Of a DNA stretch of 64,000 nt, positions 45,201 through 56,870 are shown piece after piece. The stretch comes from Paracentrotus lividus (taxonomy: Eukaryota > Echinodermata > Echinoidea > Camarodonta > Echinidae). Numbering within the stretch: the first letter of the stretch is position 1; each line of letters begins with the position of its first letter. Under the pieces are notes generated by a model. The model did no database searches, had not been told where the DNA came from, and worked only from the letters and a program-made list of their open reading frames with translations. The stretch spans positions 4,386,667-4,450,666 of the forward strand of contig CALNVZ010000649.1 of NCBI GenBank assembly GCA_940671915.1, read 5' to 3'. Position numbers and translations under genes: made by a program.

Positions 45201-48200
45201 TGATGATATATCGACCGCCCAGGTGAAATAAATAATAATAATCTGAAAAATTTTCACTTTATGGAATTTACATTACATAACACATAGGAGAGCAGCTAGC
45301 ATGTGACGTCACATAATCAAAACTTTAAATATTCATAAACTTCGTTATTCTTTCATCTGTATTTTTCCTTTATTTTTCTGCATTTTTTAAAACCAAATTA
45401 AAGCCAGGGTGAACTTCCCCTTTAAAAAGCTCATCTGGGTCCAAGTTTGGCAGGCCTTATTAAAATATAAAATTTACATTCATCTTGAAAAATAGGCCTG
45501 TCAGTTGTTTGGGGAATGTACATTGTATTGACGTTGATTTTGAAAAAAAATTAATCACCTTCCCTTTTTCATGTGGTCCACGCTAAACGTGTTTTTTGGT
45601 TTGTTTTATTTTTTTTTAATTGGGACTACATTTACATGTACATGTAGATGTACATTTGTAACTATGCATACATGTACATGTACAATGTGTGCATATGTAC
45701 ATTACATGTATGTATGTGAGGCCATATTTGGTGAAAAAGTCCATATTTGGTGAAGAAAAAAAAAAAAAAAACCCATTTTGTGCCACTAAACAACTCATCA
45801 AATGCAGAAAGAAAACTATCCAACCCTTCCAAAATATGTTATTAATCATTACTTCAGCACACAGTGGGGATGACATGTATGAAAGGAATGTCATGATTTT
45901 TATCAGCCTCTTTAAACTTAGACCTGAAATAGACTTTAATTGTGGGGGTAGTAGCTGTCACACAACATTTACCTTTGTAAGGTGTCAAGTACTTGACCTC
46001 AAATTTGATATGTGCTTTTGTATATGACAGTATTGTTTGTTATGAATTCATAATGTAATCTCCATATTAAGTACATTGTATTTATAAACCCACCTTACGT
46101 AACTAGGATCGATTCAAAGTCCAGTATACACTTTTTAATTAAAAATTGAAGTTTAAAACTTAAAGGATTGTGATGAACAGGGAATGACAGGGATATAAAA
46201 AAAAATAACAAGTGAATGTACACTACACATTGTACGTAACCTTCATATTTACATGTACCTTATTCAAATTATTTACCCCCGGTAACAGTCGGGTTAAGGG
46301 CAACTACCCCCCCCCCCCCTTCCCGCCTGAAAACTACCCCCTATAACCCTAATTTTTTTTTTTTGGGGGGGGGGGAGGGCAATTGTCTAGGGGTAGTTGT
46401 CCTGATAGAACCTACTTGTACAATTTTATAGTATTACGTATAATATGCATGAATCTGTAGACCCGGTACATGTACACAAAATTGAGCTCGTACATATCCA
46501 TGAGTGTAGGCTGTAAATACAATGAAAGAGATCTGTGAATGGTGTTTTGTTTACATTAGATCTTTGATATAATGAGTCAGTAAATGTACATGAGCCTACA
46601 CCCATTGCTAGGGTAGAGGAATTGCATTCAAATCCTGGTCTATTTGCTTTTTTTGATGACGGAATACAGATCAAATAATTGCTAGAGCTTTTGATATCAC
46701 AAAATTATATTGGTAAATTATTTACAACGTACATGTAGGCTGAGGGAATTTTGACATAAGTTGGTGCTTTGAAACCTTAAAAAAGGGTTGTTGTGTTTTT
46801 AAGTGTGTTTTCTACACTGCATGAATTGTGTGTAGTGCCAGGCAGAAAGGCGTAAACACAAATTTAGGTCCAATTTAAATTTTGTATCAAAATATAAACA
46901 CATGTTTAACTTTATATGACTTTACTCCAGAGACCTTGAATCAAGATTTCAGCATTTGGCCAGAATTTCTATTTTTAAAATGCTCCAAATTTTATTCTCC
47001 GAAACGGATATTTGTTTTTCCCCTTTTCTCGTGGGCCCGGCAACTGCTTAGCAGCGCCAGACGGACGTTACTCTATCCCCTTCTTGTTGAACACGAAACA
47101 GGGAAGCAACAACTACCATATTTTAACATCTTTTGGTATGACGCGACCGTGGATCGAACCCACGACCTCCCCATTATAAGGTGGATGCTCTATCCACTGA
47201 GCTCTTGTGCCAGTAAACATTGATACTGTACATAAAAAAAAAACTGCATTATTTATGTCTGGGACCAACATTAGAAGTCATCAAAATAGTGGCTGGGATT
47301 CAAAAGTAGGTCCCATTCTTATCAGTTTGTGGGTCTTTTTAGAGAAAATAACCGAAATCTTTTGAATTTTTTACATTGTGGAAAAAGAAAATCAGCCTAC
47401 AAACTGATGCGGATCGGACCGAGGTTCGAATCTCAGTCACATCTTTCAGATGGTCCCATACGTAAATAATGCGTCAGTGTGACATTACATGCATGCGTCG
47501 CTGCGACATTACTGGTCTTTACATGCCCTACATATGACATTATTTTATTTACATTTAAACAAAAGACAGTTGCATGGAAACAAAATGTTGAGTGATATTC
47601 AGAAACTCTTTGTATTCTTATTTGGAATCTGATATACATGTACATGTATTTCCAAGCTTCACTTCCCTGTCTCTCTCATTTAAAGGGGAAATCCACCCTG
47701 AAATGTACTTGGGTTAAAACAAAACAAAACCAAAAAAAAATGCATAAAAGTATAATTGAAGAACCTGACTTTTTTGAAAAAAATCAATTGTACATGTACA
47801 TGTACATTGTAGGATGACGATGTTATGAATGTTATAGTTTTGATTTTGTTATGTCACTTGCAAGCTACTCTACTATGTTGTAGATTTCATAAAATTGTCA
47901 TTTTTCATAAATTCTCGAAGGAATGGATAGATTTCATAGAGGCGCACATGTACATGTATGCATTAGATGATATACAGTGTATTGAATGCACAGGTGAAAT
48001 AATTTCCTATATTCTTCCATTAAAAATGGCAATTTATACTTTAATATAGAATTTGTATCCAACAAGTTACACAATGTAACATGTACATGTGCAACCCCAA
48101 ATTAAAGGTTTAATTGTTCAAATTTATTATCCTTTGAATGATTGTTTTCGAACCTTCACAGATACATTGTTTGTACCTTTAGTTTATTTTCTTAATAAAG

Positions 48201-51200
48201 AAAGAAAGAAAAAAAAATCCTGTGTAGACTTTTCTTGTAATAATAATAATAATAATGATAATAATAATAGAAAATTAGCGCAGAAACTATTCAACAAAAA
48301 GTATGTATTCTGCTGCGCTATTTAGGAGCTTCTGATATGCTTGTAATTAGTTAAATAGATCTGTGTTTTAAGTTTTGGTTTGAAGCTATTAATCGATGTT
48401 GCTTTCCTGACTTCCTCTAATGACTTCAATTTAACTTGATATTGATCATTTGGCCTGATTTGGTCTCCTGCTCCAGAAATCATTCAAGTTTCATCGATAA
48501 ACTAAAAAAAGAGTCCATGTAAAAAATTGTAATCCTATTTACATTTTTTGTAATTATGTAGGCTCAAATAAGGCCTATTACTGGTCAGTGATTACGCACA
48601 GAATTAAAGAAAAAAACAAATTGTAGCAGGATATTTAAAGGGAACACAACCAAAAATACATTTGTAGTTTCCTTTCAAGTACCTTTGGATGTCAATGCCT
48701 GTAAAACCAAAGATTGATTTCCGAGTATTTGGATATTATCTCTGGAAATAGAAATTGCCAAAATTTTTGTTGTGAGTTGCTGTGACCTGTGCTCATGAAA
48801 AATTATGAACAGAATTAAATTTATTGATACACAGTATAATGTTTGTGATAGTACATGTACCCCTTTAAATGTGAGGATTAAAGTAAAATTGTCCCTGAAT
48901 TTCTGTTATGAAGTCAACCAAGTATTATGTTATCAAGAGAATTCAGCTGTAATATTTACTATATGTTAAAGTATGACATGTACATGTACATTTGTACATT
49001 GTAAATTTGTAAAATGTATGAATGGTAAAGTACAGAAATGAATTCCTTTTTAGTTGTGACCATGAGATGTAGTGGTCTTGAACACAAACGCAAATAAACT
49101 TGTGTAAATAGAAGAGAACCATAAAACTTGCTGTACATACCTATTTGAAAAGTAGGCCATTGGTTCATCAACACAATGCAACACTGTACATTACATGTAC
49201 AATGTACATTGTAGGCCCATATTGTACAACTGTACATGTACATGTAGTTTCATAATAATGGGGGTGGGGACATTTTTAGAACTGTCACCGAACTTTATTG
49301 GCAGTAAAACATTTTCTAAAAAGGATTTCCTTATTTGATTCATCTGAAGAATGGCAAACATGGATATGCTGTAGCCAGAAAGTGGGAATTAATAGGGGAG
49401 GCTGACTTCTTGTATCAATTAGAACGTACAATGTATTGCTGTTAGGGTATTTTCATGGTTGATTTTAAAATTTAAACTGAGACATGAATCTTGATACAAA
49501 ACCAGTTACAAAACACATGCAGAGAAACGGATGCATTTATGGTTATTTGTACACACCAAGCCCCCTGGCTTTGAATATGTCTGCCTTAGAATTGAAAAAA
49601 AAAGAAAAAAAGTGGAGCTTGCACCCTAGGCCCCCTGGATCTGCCTATATATGTCTAAGTTGCTCCAAGGTCCTTCCCCATAGCCCCCCCCCCCCCCCCC
49701 GAATGCCCCTTGGATCCGCATATGTCAGTGTTCAATTGAAATTTCAAGTGGACAATATAGTAAAGACCCTTCAAAGATACCATAGGATTTTTAGTCAATA
49801 GTTCCCTGAATGTGATAAGAACACCGAAAAGCGGTTTATAATGAAGCCTACATGTAGATAACTGGACATTTACATCTACATGTATGCAATGTACATGTAG
49901 TACTTAGAGAGCGACCACTCATATACATAACAGGGGAAGGGAATCAAAATATTTTTCATTCCATCACAGCCCTTTACAATCTCTAACTACAGGGCTTCCT
50001 AACCCAGTTATTCCTATAGACGCCTTCCATGTCTCAATCAATGAAGATTGCATAGAGATCTAGGGCTACAATAATTGTAGGCAGGAGGCCAAGAGATAAA
50101 TTCTATGATTTACGACTGCCACATCTGTGTTTGAGTGCAGATGATATCATTTTTTCTGAAGCTTTATTTCTCATTCTGCTCAAAGTAAAAGAGCTTGTGA
50201 GTACTAGTAGCATTAGTGTGTTGTACATTAGTGTTAGGTTTAGGGCAAGGGTTAGGTACATTTGGAGGAATAGCTTGGTAGTTTAGGGCTAAAATTCATA
50301 GTACATGTAACTCAGATTTCAATTTAGTTTAAAAAAATTATGGATTGAGCTCGGAGCAAATGTCATGGAACGACATACAATACTGTACACATGTATGTGT
50401 ACAAGCGTACCAGTACACGAACATTGAATTGTCAAATTTTATGACCAATCCAATGGGATCTCTGTAATAGTAGAGGTAATTTTAACCATGCATAATTGGG
50501 TTGCCTTTAGGGCCTTTATTGTAAGCCATGGGTCAAATTTCACACGTTTTTAAAATTTGTGTTTATCTTACCTTTCGTTCAATGTTATAAAATGTACCTT
50601 GGTTTTCATATACATCTGTAATATTACGTAAACTTTTAAAAATTAAAAAAAAAGTTTTGAAAAGAAAAAGAAATAACTGAAACAGCAGTTACATGTATGT
50701 GTAGGTTGAGTCAAATTAGAACCTCATTCTTGACAAGATGAAGAATGCTAAAGTGGGGTAAAATATAGTTTCTTGGTAAGGAGGGCGTCTCCAGAGTCCC
50801 TGCAGAAGAAATATGATCAGTATTGGAAAGCAATCAGCCAGCCTGCAGTGATTAGTTGATCAGCGCACCATATCTCATGTCTGTCTTGATACTCTTCTTT
50901 CGGCTCAGTGTCCGATTGATTTATTGATCTCCGTAACTGGAGATGCTTCTTCAACCGTGAGGAGGTACATGGCTGTCATTGTTTTTCCACTTGCATTGGA
51001 CATTAGACAGCGATGTCCATCAGAAGAGACAAAATAAGCCGCCTTTCACATTGTTTGTACCGTGGAATATTGCTGTGACAGGTACATGTACATGTACATG
51101 TATCCATGCATTGGTAAACTAAGCAGTTCCCCAAGGATCTTCTTTTGTCTGTTTGGCCCTTATTATTCACCTTTATTTTAAATATGAAGGAAAAAAAAAA

Positions 51201-54200
51201 ATACATATGTGTGATGATTTATTATGAAATCTACAATGTAATTTGCCTATTTTATGTTCAGAACTGTTTTAAAACAATTGATAAGATAATGTACAAAAGT
51301 GTTTATAATCAACCATTAAAATTTGGTTTTGAAGAATTTGTATACATGTACAGTAATTTTATGAATAAATTCTACGTCACAGCAACTTCACTGTAGTAAT
51401 GCACGCTTCACTCTACACTACAAACTTCCATACCTAATGCATTGGGTAATCATATTTACGGTGTAATTGAAGCCTCAGGTCCAGAACACGAAACTATTCT
51501 CTGCATACGGCAATATGCTTTATGGAGTGCCTTGTTTACAAGTTGCAAAGTGCCATGCAAGTCCATTAGTACTGTTCATTTCATGTTCCAATTATACAAG
51601 CCTCGTTTCAATAATGTGCATTCGTGCTGAGCTTTAACCATTAATATTTTCGGCCGGCCCCAGGCTACGGCATTCCAGGGAGCAAAATTACACCTACTGC
51701 GATCTGTGAAACAGCATCATACACTTGAAAGCACTCAGATATTTAGCCTTTAAAGATTAAATGCTCAGGTTCGCTCATTAGATTGAACTGTAGAAGAACT
51801 GTCTCAAAGTGATTGGGAAAGGTTGATTACAATTCACATTATAATTTTTTGTATGCTGTGAGTTTTTTTAATCACACAAAAAAAAAATTGAATGATTTGA
51901 AAGTTGACAATTAGTCCAAAACAAAAACAAAACGCGTTTGTTTGCCTGTGACAAAAGTAAAACAGAGGGTCAATAGGTCATGATTTTTCTTTTCATTATT
52001 TTTTTTTCAAGCAGAATTAAAAGAAAACGAGGCAGTATTTTTATCGTCTTTTCCAAACATTGTTTTCGCTAAAAATCAATACAATTGGTATTTGAAATGT
52101 TTTTAAAAAAGAGGCTAGTACTTTTATCACTTGACGGGAGATGAGAAGGTCTTGGGTTTGATTCCTGACATGCTTACGGGCAAGCCTGAATCTGATGGTA
52201 AGGTAAATAGGCCCTACATGTATGTGTGTAATGTGTTTTAAATCCAACCTTCTTGCGATAACCATTACCAACAATTATTTCCTTATAACGGAAGTTGTGA
52301 TTTTCACAATTTGTGTGTTTTATTTGGAATACTATGATATCATTCACAACATTTCTTATTATCATGATTGCCTATATACATGTTTAGGCCCTTATTGAAA
52401 AAAGTTAATGATATTAACATGATGTTGTGGGATGCATGTGCAATGTAAATTTTACAGTTCACCTAATGAGTGCTCTTGAAGGTGGTACAAACCATAAGTG
52501 TTTGACACAGGATTATGATCAATCATAACTCTAAAGTAAGCCTCATGTCAAAACAGTCTTCCTTTTTCCTGATACTTGAGATGTTAATTAAGTAGGTAGT
52601 ACAGTCTGTGTAAAAAAAAAAAAATGGTACAGTCTGGAAAAAAATCATTTAGGTGTGAAATCTTTTCACATAATTTGTGTTTGTGGTATCAAATAAAAGC
52701 CAAAAGATTTTTCTTGTTGATGCACTTTGTCCTGTATTATTTGCTTTCGTAAAACAAAAGTTATGCTAAGTTTTGTATGACGAGGAACAAATCTAAATTA
52801 TGCACATCTAATGTTCCGGAGCGCTGAATTCACGGTCATTATGCGAAATCATACACAAAGGCATGGGACAGCGTGCGAAAAATTGATTTTTCGTGATTGT
52901 AGAAAATTAGTCATATCTCAAAAAAATACTGCACCAAATGTGATGACAAAAATTGCAGAAGAAAGTCTTATTTTCCTGCTTTATGAAAATGCCACACAAT
53001 ACCAGGTTCTTATTAATCTTCATACTGTAAAAAAATGTTTTCCAATCGTACCATTTTATTTGACACAGACTGTATAAGGTTCATTTAACTAGTTTCATTT
53101 TGAAATTAACACTATTGTGTAGACATAAGTGTAAACCATATTTAGTATAGAAACTATGAAAGGAAGATTTATTACACCAAGAGGTTTAAAGGGATTCTAC
53201 GGTTCTGGGAAAGGTGACAAAATTATGGTCAATTTTTGAAAGTGAATTGTTACCAACCTTTCCAAAAAAAAATAGGCAGTTTCTCCTACAATTCAATCTC
53301 CTGACCTTAACAGAAATATCCCATTACACTGTAAATCCAATTTCAGGAGATACAAAAAAAAATTTTTTTTTTGCTTCCTTTACAAAACAATAATAATTAA
53401 ACAAATTCCAAGAAACCTGTTACCCTTGGCAGAAAAAGTCAAAGTTTATATTGATAGTGAAATTGTCCCATGGCCCCCGAAAATACATTTAAAGTTTTAG
53501 ACTCGCATAATCTCATATCATACAGAGCAAACTATGCCTCTGTAGATTTGGCATAATATCATCTCTGTCTTTAAATGTCTGCTTGTGCAGGGTAAAAACG
53601 TTTTGAGTCAATTCAGTGATTTGTAATGATTTTACAAATCGATTTAGCTGGAATTTAGGGGCACCAGTGTGGAGATTTCCCCGCCGGACCTATTTTTTTT
53701 TACACTTGAGGATTTAATGTATGAAATACAATCATACGCTTCGGATACCACAGATCAATACATGTCTTCATGTGAAACTGTTTTTATTGGTAGTGTAGAT
53801 GAGCTAGGACTCTTCTTGCAAATGCAATATATATTGTTTTGTAATGTACTAGTATGATATTTTTTAAGGGTTTTATTATCATTTTTTTTTCATGAGCCAT
53901 TTACAAAAATGTAGGCTCCAATTACCAATTATATTTCTTTTTTTTTTTTTCTTGATGATTACAGTCCACATCTGGTGTATTGTACTATTTGGTTGGTGTG
54001 TAATTTGTATAAATTGTTATTGTAATTTGTGATTTACATGTAATTATAGGGCCTACATGTATATCTTTTACATAAAGCTAAATGTTGTGCTTAAAGCTCT
54101 CTTGAGTGTTTCTCCAAGGCTTTAGGAAGGCCTCCACAAAGAATATCAACAAACTTTGGAAAAAGAAACTGTGAGACATTTTAATAACATCCCCCTCTAT

Positions 54201-55877
54201 TCACTCTTTACTTTCCACTACCTATTTTCAGGTTCCGGAATACATGCACTGTACACTTCTTGCTGCAGAGCCTTGCAAATATATCCCTTCATTATGTAAT
54301 ACTAACAACCCTCTTGTCTGGGCCATTCTGATGCAGCCACAGCAATTCTGCCATTCTGCGACAAAAGGAAGCAACTCTGAAAATGACATTTCTGTAAAAG
54401 AGCAAAATTTATCTGTCATTTGCATTGATGTCAATGGAATCTCAGTATGTGTTACCTTACATATCTTGTTTAAGCTGGATAAACTTTTATAAATGAAACT
54501 TGGCCAGAAGAAGTTGGCACAAAAGGAAATAAGAAAACATCCAAAACTAAAAATTGGTTGATATGTCACTTGCTTCCTTTTGCCATGGGACAGCAGAGTT
54601 GTTCACCTCACCTGAAAGGGTTCATTCTTTACCACCTACTACCCCTAATCCCAATACAAAGGAACTAATGACAATGAGTTATCCCCCATTTTCCACTTTC
54701 CCTTTGAAATCACACAAGTCATATAAGGGATAAACTCCTCTTTTTTGTATCCCCTCCTGGGGAGCGTTTCATCAAAGGAACTTGTTGGACGTTTTATCCG
54801 ACAAACTGTTATAAGCTACTGAAATGCTTGCATCTGATTGGCTGAGAGCAAATTTGTCGGATAAAATGTCTGACAAGTCCTTTGATGAAATGGCTTAAAG
54901 GGAAAGTACTGTTGTGGTCATGAGATTTGATTGTGGAAGAAATTGTCTCGGATTGAATGGGAAAGGTTGATTACAATGATTAAACTGACAATTAACTAAA
55001 TTCTGCAGAGAGTCTCATGCACTGCACACGAAAGTCTCGGCCTGATCTTTTCAGATTGTTCGGTCATACTATGGGGGATTTTGAAGAGCAATCTCTGGCA
55101 GAGGAACCTTCTTCCTGCATTGTAAATAACATGAAAATAAATTGAACGCTCACTATATTTTTTTTAAACCTTCATCATAATACATGTAGGATTTTCCCTT
55201 TAAAATGGGGCTGAGTTTGGATGAAAAGCAGGACGAATATTGGATATTAATAATTTTGGCCCTTTAGAATGTTATTTGAACAGATAGTTATCTTGATGTC
55301 TGTTATGCTATAAAACCAAACTACATGTTCATTTAATACCCTGTATATAAAAAAACCCCCAGGATTCACTTATAGTAGTGAAAAATGTCACGTCTGTATA
55401 TTATTAATATAGTAAAATCCTTTCTTTTTAATATATTATGGGGGTTACGGTATGAAATTAACCTCTGTGTTTAGATCCAGCGAGAATTTATTAGTGTCTC
55501 ACAATGTTCTCATTTGTAATCTAGTTGCTATGATTTCCCATTTCTCTCTTGATCATCAGGTGGGGAGAGTGACCCCCTCTCACCGGACCAGAACGATGCA
55601 CCCCCGCCGAAGCGCAATCCAAACACCCGCATCGGTGCCTTGGAGAAGCAACTGGCCATCGAGATGAAGGTCAAACAAGGGGCAGAGAACATGATCCAGA
55701 TGTACTCGTCTGGCCCGGCCAAGGACCGGAAGCTCCTGGCTGAAGCTCAGCAGATGCTGCAGGACAGTAGGACCAAGATCGAGTTCATCCGGATGCAGAT
55801 CCTCAAGACGCAACAGGCCCAGCAGTCGCAGCAGATCCCTATGGAGGAAAAAGAAGCAGGCAAGGAATCGGATATGG
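36190..55877 (+). CDS. PKN: Protein kinase N, N-terminal part (3 coding exons)
   Basis: PKN is a Ser/Thr kinase activated by Rho and Rac GTPases. It has three N-terminal HR1 coiled-coil repeats that bind the GTPases, then a C2-like region and an AGC kinase domain. Three coding exons are seen: 36,190 to 36,222, 39,356 to 39,665 and 55,560 to 55,877. They total 661 bases and join in phase. The second holds HR1a ([20 protein letters not shown]) and the third HR1b ([33 protein letters not shown]). Both are near-identical in pattern to vertebrate PKN2. HR1c, C2 and kinase exons were not found up to 64,000. Which PKN paralogue it represents is not decidable here; echinoderms probably have a single pre-duplication gene. 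Confidence 0.94.
37330..38406. mobile_element. hAT-like element inserted in an older repeat
   Basis: Ends are CAGGCCTCGAA and, inverted, CAGGGCTCGAA. CTTAAT is directly repeated on each side, and the interior has no transposase frame. The flanks TACCATAACTTAAT (left) and GAAATGATACATC...GATGTATCATTTC...AAGTTATGGTAAA (right) show it landed in an inverted-repeat element. hAT assignment rests on the CAGGG-type terminus. It is in PKN intron 1. Confidence 0.6.
38955..39322. repeat. Two-copy tandem repeat, period about 181
   Basis: ACAAGTTAGAGGTCG, CACACTGATGATACGA and TTTGTGATGTATGTT each occur twice, 180 to 183 bases apart. The second copy ends about 30 bases before the acceptor of PKN exon 2. 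Confidence 0.9.
39356..39665 (+). CDS. PKN: PKN coding exon 2 (HR1a)
   Basis: Encodes about 103 residues starting [20 protein letters not shown] and including [20 protein letters not shown] and [20 protein letters not shown]. This is the first Rho-binding antiparallel coiled coil, complete in one exon. Acceptor TCTCCCCAG, donor GTAAG. Its GC content is far above the surrounding intron. Confidence 0.97.
39871..39954. repeat. Hairpin plus (GTCC)n tract
   Basis: ATGCCTCCGCCACC and GGTGGTGCCGGAGGCAT form a stem at 39,871 to 39,904. It is followed by TTTTCGGGTT, then a (GTCC)n tract of about nine units to 39,954, and then CGCGATATCTCAAGAACC. The open frame through it ([11 protein letters not shown]) is repeat-driven. 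Confidence 0.88.
41126..41530. mobile_element. Foldback family C, copy in PKN intron 2
   Basis: Begins AAAGGGAATCTAGTGTAGTG and ends ACAACACTAGATTAGCTTTAAA, so the ends are inverted copies. The interior matches 6,684 to 7,138. This is the most complete copy of the family in the window. Confidence 0.72.
42512..42529. other. Assembly gap, 18 N
   Basis: A run of N is flanked on both sides by poly-G (13 and 14 bases). The true length of the G tract and the gap is unknown. Confidence 0.99.
43236..43388. mobile_element. Family C fragment
   Basis: TTTTTATCAACCTTTCTCGATCAC and CCAATCTTATGACGACAATA match the right half of family C. The left half is missing. Confidence 0.5.
43690..44120. repeat. Dispersed repeat E, copy 1
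   Basis: Shares AAGATATGTGTGAGAGATCTTG, TTAGACCTCTGCTG, AGAATCCCCATTGGTTTTCC and GGATTCAATCTTTCATA with 59,080 to 59,470. Both copies are about 400 bases. It is not an obvious inverted repeat. Confidence 0.7.
44706..44885. repeat. CGCGAAA-type dispersed repeat
   Basis: TATTTTCGCGTCCAGATATT and AAATTTTCGCGATGACC and CGCGAAATTCGTGAAAATAA give an inverted pattern of TTTTCGCG and CGCGAAAA. Related remnants are at 14,905 and 58,535. Confidence 0.6.
44939..45425. mobile_element. Foldback family D, full copy with two CRE motifs
   Basis: Ends are TTAAAGGAGAAGTTCACCCTGG and, inverted, TTAAAGGGGAAGTTCACCCTGG. The arms extend about 150 bases each. TGACGTCA, the full cAMP-response element palindrome, occurs at 45,073 and 45,304 at mirrored positions in the two arms. 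No coding capacity. Confidence 0.82.
47020..47212 (-). mobile_element. tRNA-derived SINE (minus strand)
   Basis: The head reads GAGCTCAGTGGATAGAGC and GTGGGTTCGATCCACG with a loop containing CTTATAA (Ile-UAU-like). The ends that should form the acceptor stem (GGCACAA and GTCGCGT) do not pair. It is followed by a body with GATAGAGTAACGTCCGTCTG and GCCGGGCCCACGAGAAA. This is a SINE head rather than a functional tRNA. Confidence 0.65.
47681..48065. mobile_element. Family D, degenerate copy
   Basis: TTAAAGGGGAAATCCACCCTG begins a copy whose interior parallels 44,939 (TCATAAAATTGTCATTTTTCATA, CACAGGTGAAATAA). The CRE is mutated to TTATGTCA. Confidence 0.55.
48240..48270. repeat. (AAT)n microsatellite
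   Basis: About ten AAT units with one GAT. Confidence 0.85.
52602..53072. mobile_element. Family F element, TA-flanked, copy 1
   Basis: A 471-base element starting CAGTCTGTGT and ending ATTTGACACAGACTG, with TA on both sides (52,600 and 53,073). It has Tc1/mariner-type ends and no transposase. It lies in PKN intron 2. Confidence 0.8.
53187..53350. mobile_element. Family C fragment in PKN intron 2
   Basis: AAAGGGATTCTACGGTTCTG and TTGTTACCAACCTTTCC and CAATCTCCTGACC match family C ends. The interior is deleted. Confidence 0.5.
54763..54894. mobile_element. Short 132-bp inverted-repeat element
   Basis: GCGTTTCATCAAAGGAACTTG and ATTTTATCCGACAAA are mirrored by TTTGTCGGATAAAAT and CAAGTCCTTTGATGAAATGGC. 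The loop contains TCTGATTGGCTGAGAGC. Confidence 0.8.
54897..54985. mobile_element. Family C terminal fragment
   Basis: AAAGGGAAAGTACTGTTGTGG then GGGAAAGGTTGATTACAATG. It directly adjoins the 132-bp inverted-repeat element. Confidence 0.45.
55560..55877 (+). CDS. PKN: PKN coding exon 3 (HR1b)
   Basis: Encodes about 106 residues: an acidic and Pro-rich linker ([16 protein letters not shown]), the HR1b repeat starting [20 protein letters not shown], and a Gln-rich end ([12 protein letters not shown]) followed by [10 protein letters not shown]. Acceptor GATCATCAG, donor GTGAGT, phase 1 at both ends. Confidence 0.97.
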
Positions 55878-55955
55878 GTGAGTTTTTAAGTCTGCTTACC
55901 GTTCTTGGGGGATATCCTTAATGGTGATCTCACTTTGCAGAGACGGGTCTGAGAC

Positions 55956-56034
55956 GGATTTGGGACTACTTTGAGACTGCTTTGAGACGTCTCTGTGACA
56001 AGTATCAAAACTGTCTCAAAGTAGTCCCAAATCC
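55956..56034. other. 79-nt hairpin with 22-bp perfect stem
   Basis: GGATTTGGGACTACTTTGAG plus AC pairs perfectly with its complement at 56,013 to 56,034, leaving a 35-base loop that itself contains TTTGAGAC repeats. It lies 79 bases after PKN exon 3 in the intron, on the sense strand. It may be a short inverted repeat or a small-RNA-like hairpin. Confidence 0.85.
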
Positions 56035-56415
56035 ATTTATTATATAGTGCTACTGAAGGTTCGTCTGGTATGACGCTCATGGCGCTTTAGTTTGATTTTT
56101 GATTCGATTTGATTTATTTGTCAAGTATAAACAACATTCACATTAACTTGACAGGATGACACATGAAAGCTCTAGAGCTTTTACACGTTATTTCTCCGGT
56201 TAGCGGCAAAAATATGTAACCCTTCAGCATATTGGGTATCCATTTACACGTGGGTGGAGTGAAACGAATGTAGATGAAATGCCTTTGCTTGAGGACATAG
56301 TGCCTTGTGAGGAATCGAACAACCAACTTTTTCATCCCCATGTCATTAAAACTTGCCATTGATGGAAGATAGGAGGATTCCTGATGCCATTGGGATCCAT
56401 GCTCTTGTATCTCTT

Positions 56416-56870
56416 CAGTCTGTGTCAAATAAAATGATACAAGTGGAAAACATTTTTTTTTAAGTACGAAAATTAATCACATTCTGTTTGATATTTGATA
56501 TTTTCATAAAGTAGGAAAATCAGGCTTTCTTCTGCATTTTTTTCATCCCATTCGGTGCTGTAGATCTTGAGATATGACCAGTTTTCTATAATCAAGAAAA
56601 AATGTACTTTGCGCATGCTTTTCTATGTGTTTTACACATAATAACCATGAATTCAGCGCGTCAAAACAATAGATGTGTGTAATTTCGATTAGCTCATCGC
56701 CGCACAAAATTTAGCATAACTTTTGTTTTACAAAAACAAATCATACAAAACAAAGTGCATCAGCAAGAAGAATCTTTTGGCCTTATTGTTGGTGCCACAT
56801 TCACGCATCATTTGATTTCATACCTAAATAATTTTTCCCCCGACTCTACCATTTTTGTTGACACAGACTG
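56416..56870. mobile_element. Family F element, copy 2 (opposite orientation)
   Basis: Starts CAGTCTGTGTCAAATAAAA and ends GTTGACACAGACTG then TA. Internal phrases such as TAGCATAACTTTTGTTTTAC and AAAGTGCATCA are the reverse complement of the copy at 52,602. The left TA is mutated to TT. Confidence 0.75.

Noticed and set aside
47148..47212. Candidate tRNA-Ile(UAU) gene on the minus strand
   Set aside because: D and T arms look fine, but the acceptor-stem halves do not pair and a SINE-like body follows; annotated as a SINE head.
47400..47445. tRNA B-box-like GAGGTTCGAATCTC
   Set aside because: No A box at the right distance and no cloverleaf could be drawn.
52130..52200. tRNA-like B box GGGTTTGATTCC
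   Set aside because: No pairing acceptor or anticodon arms; at most a SINE relic, too weak to annotate.
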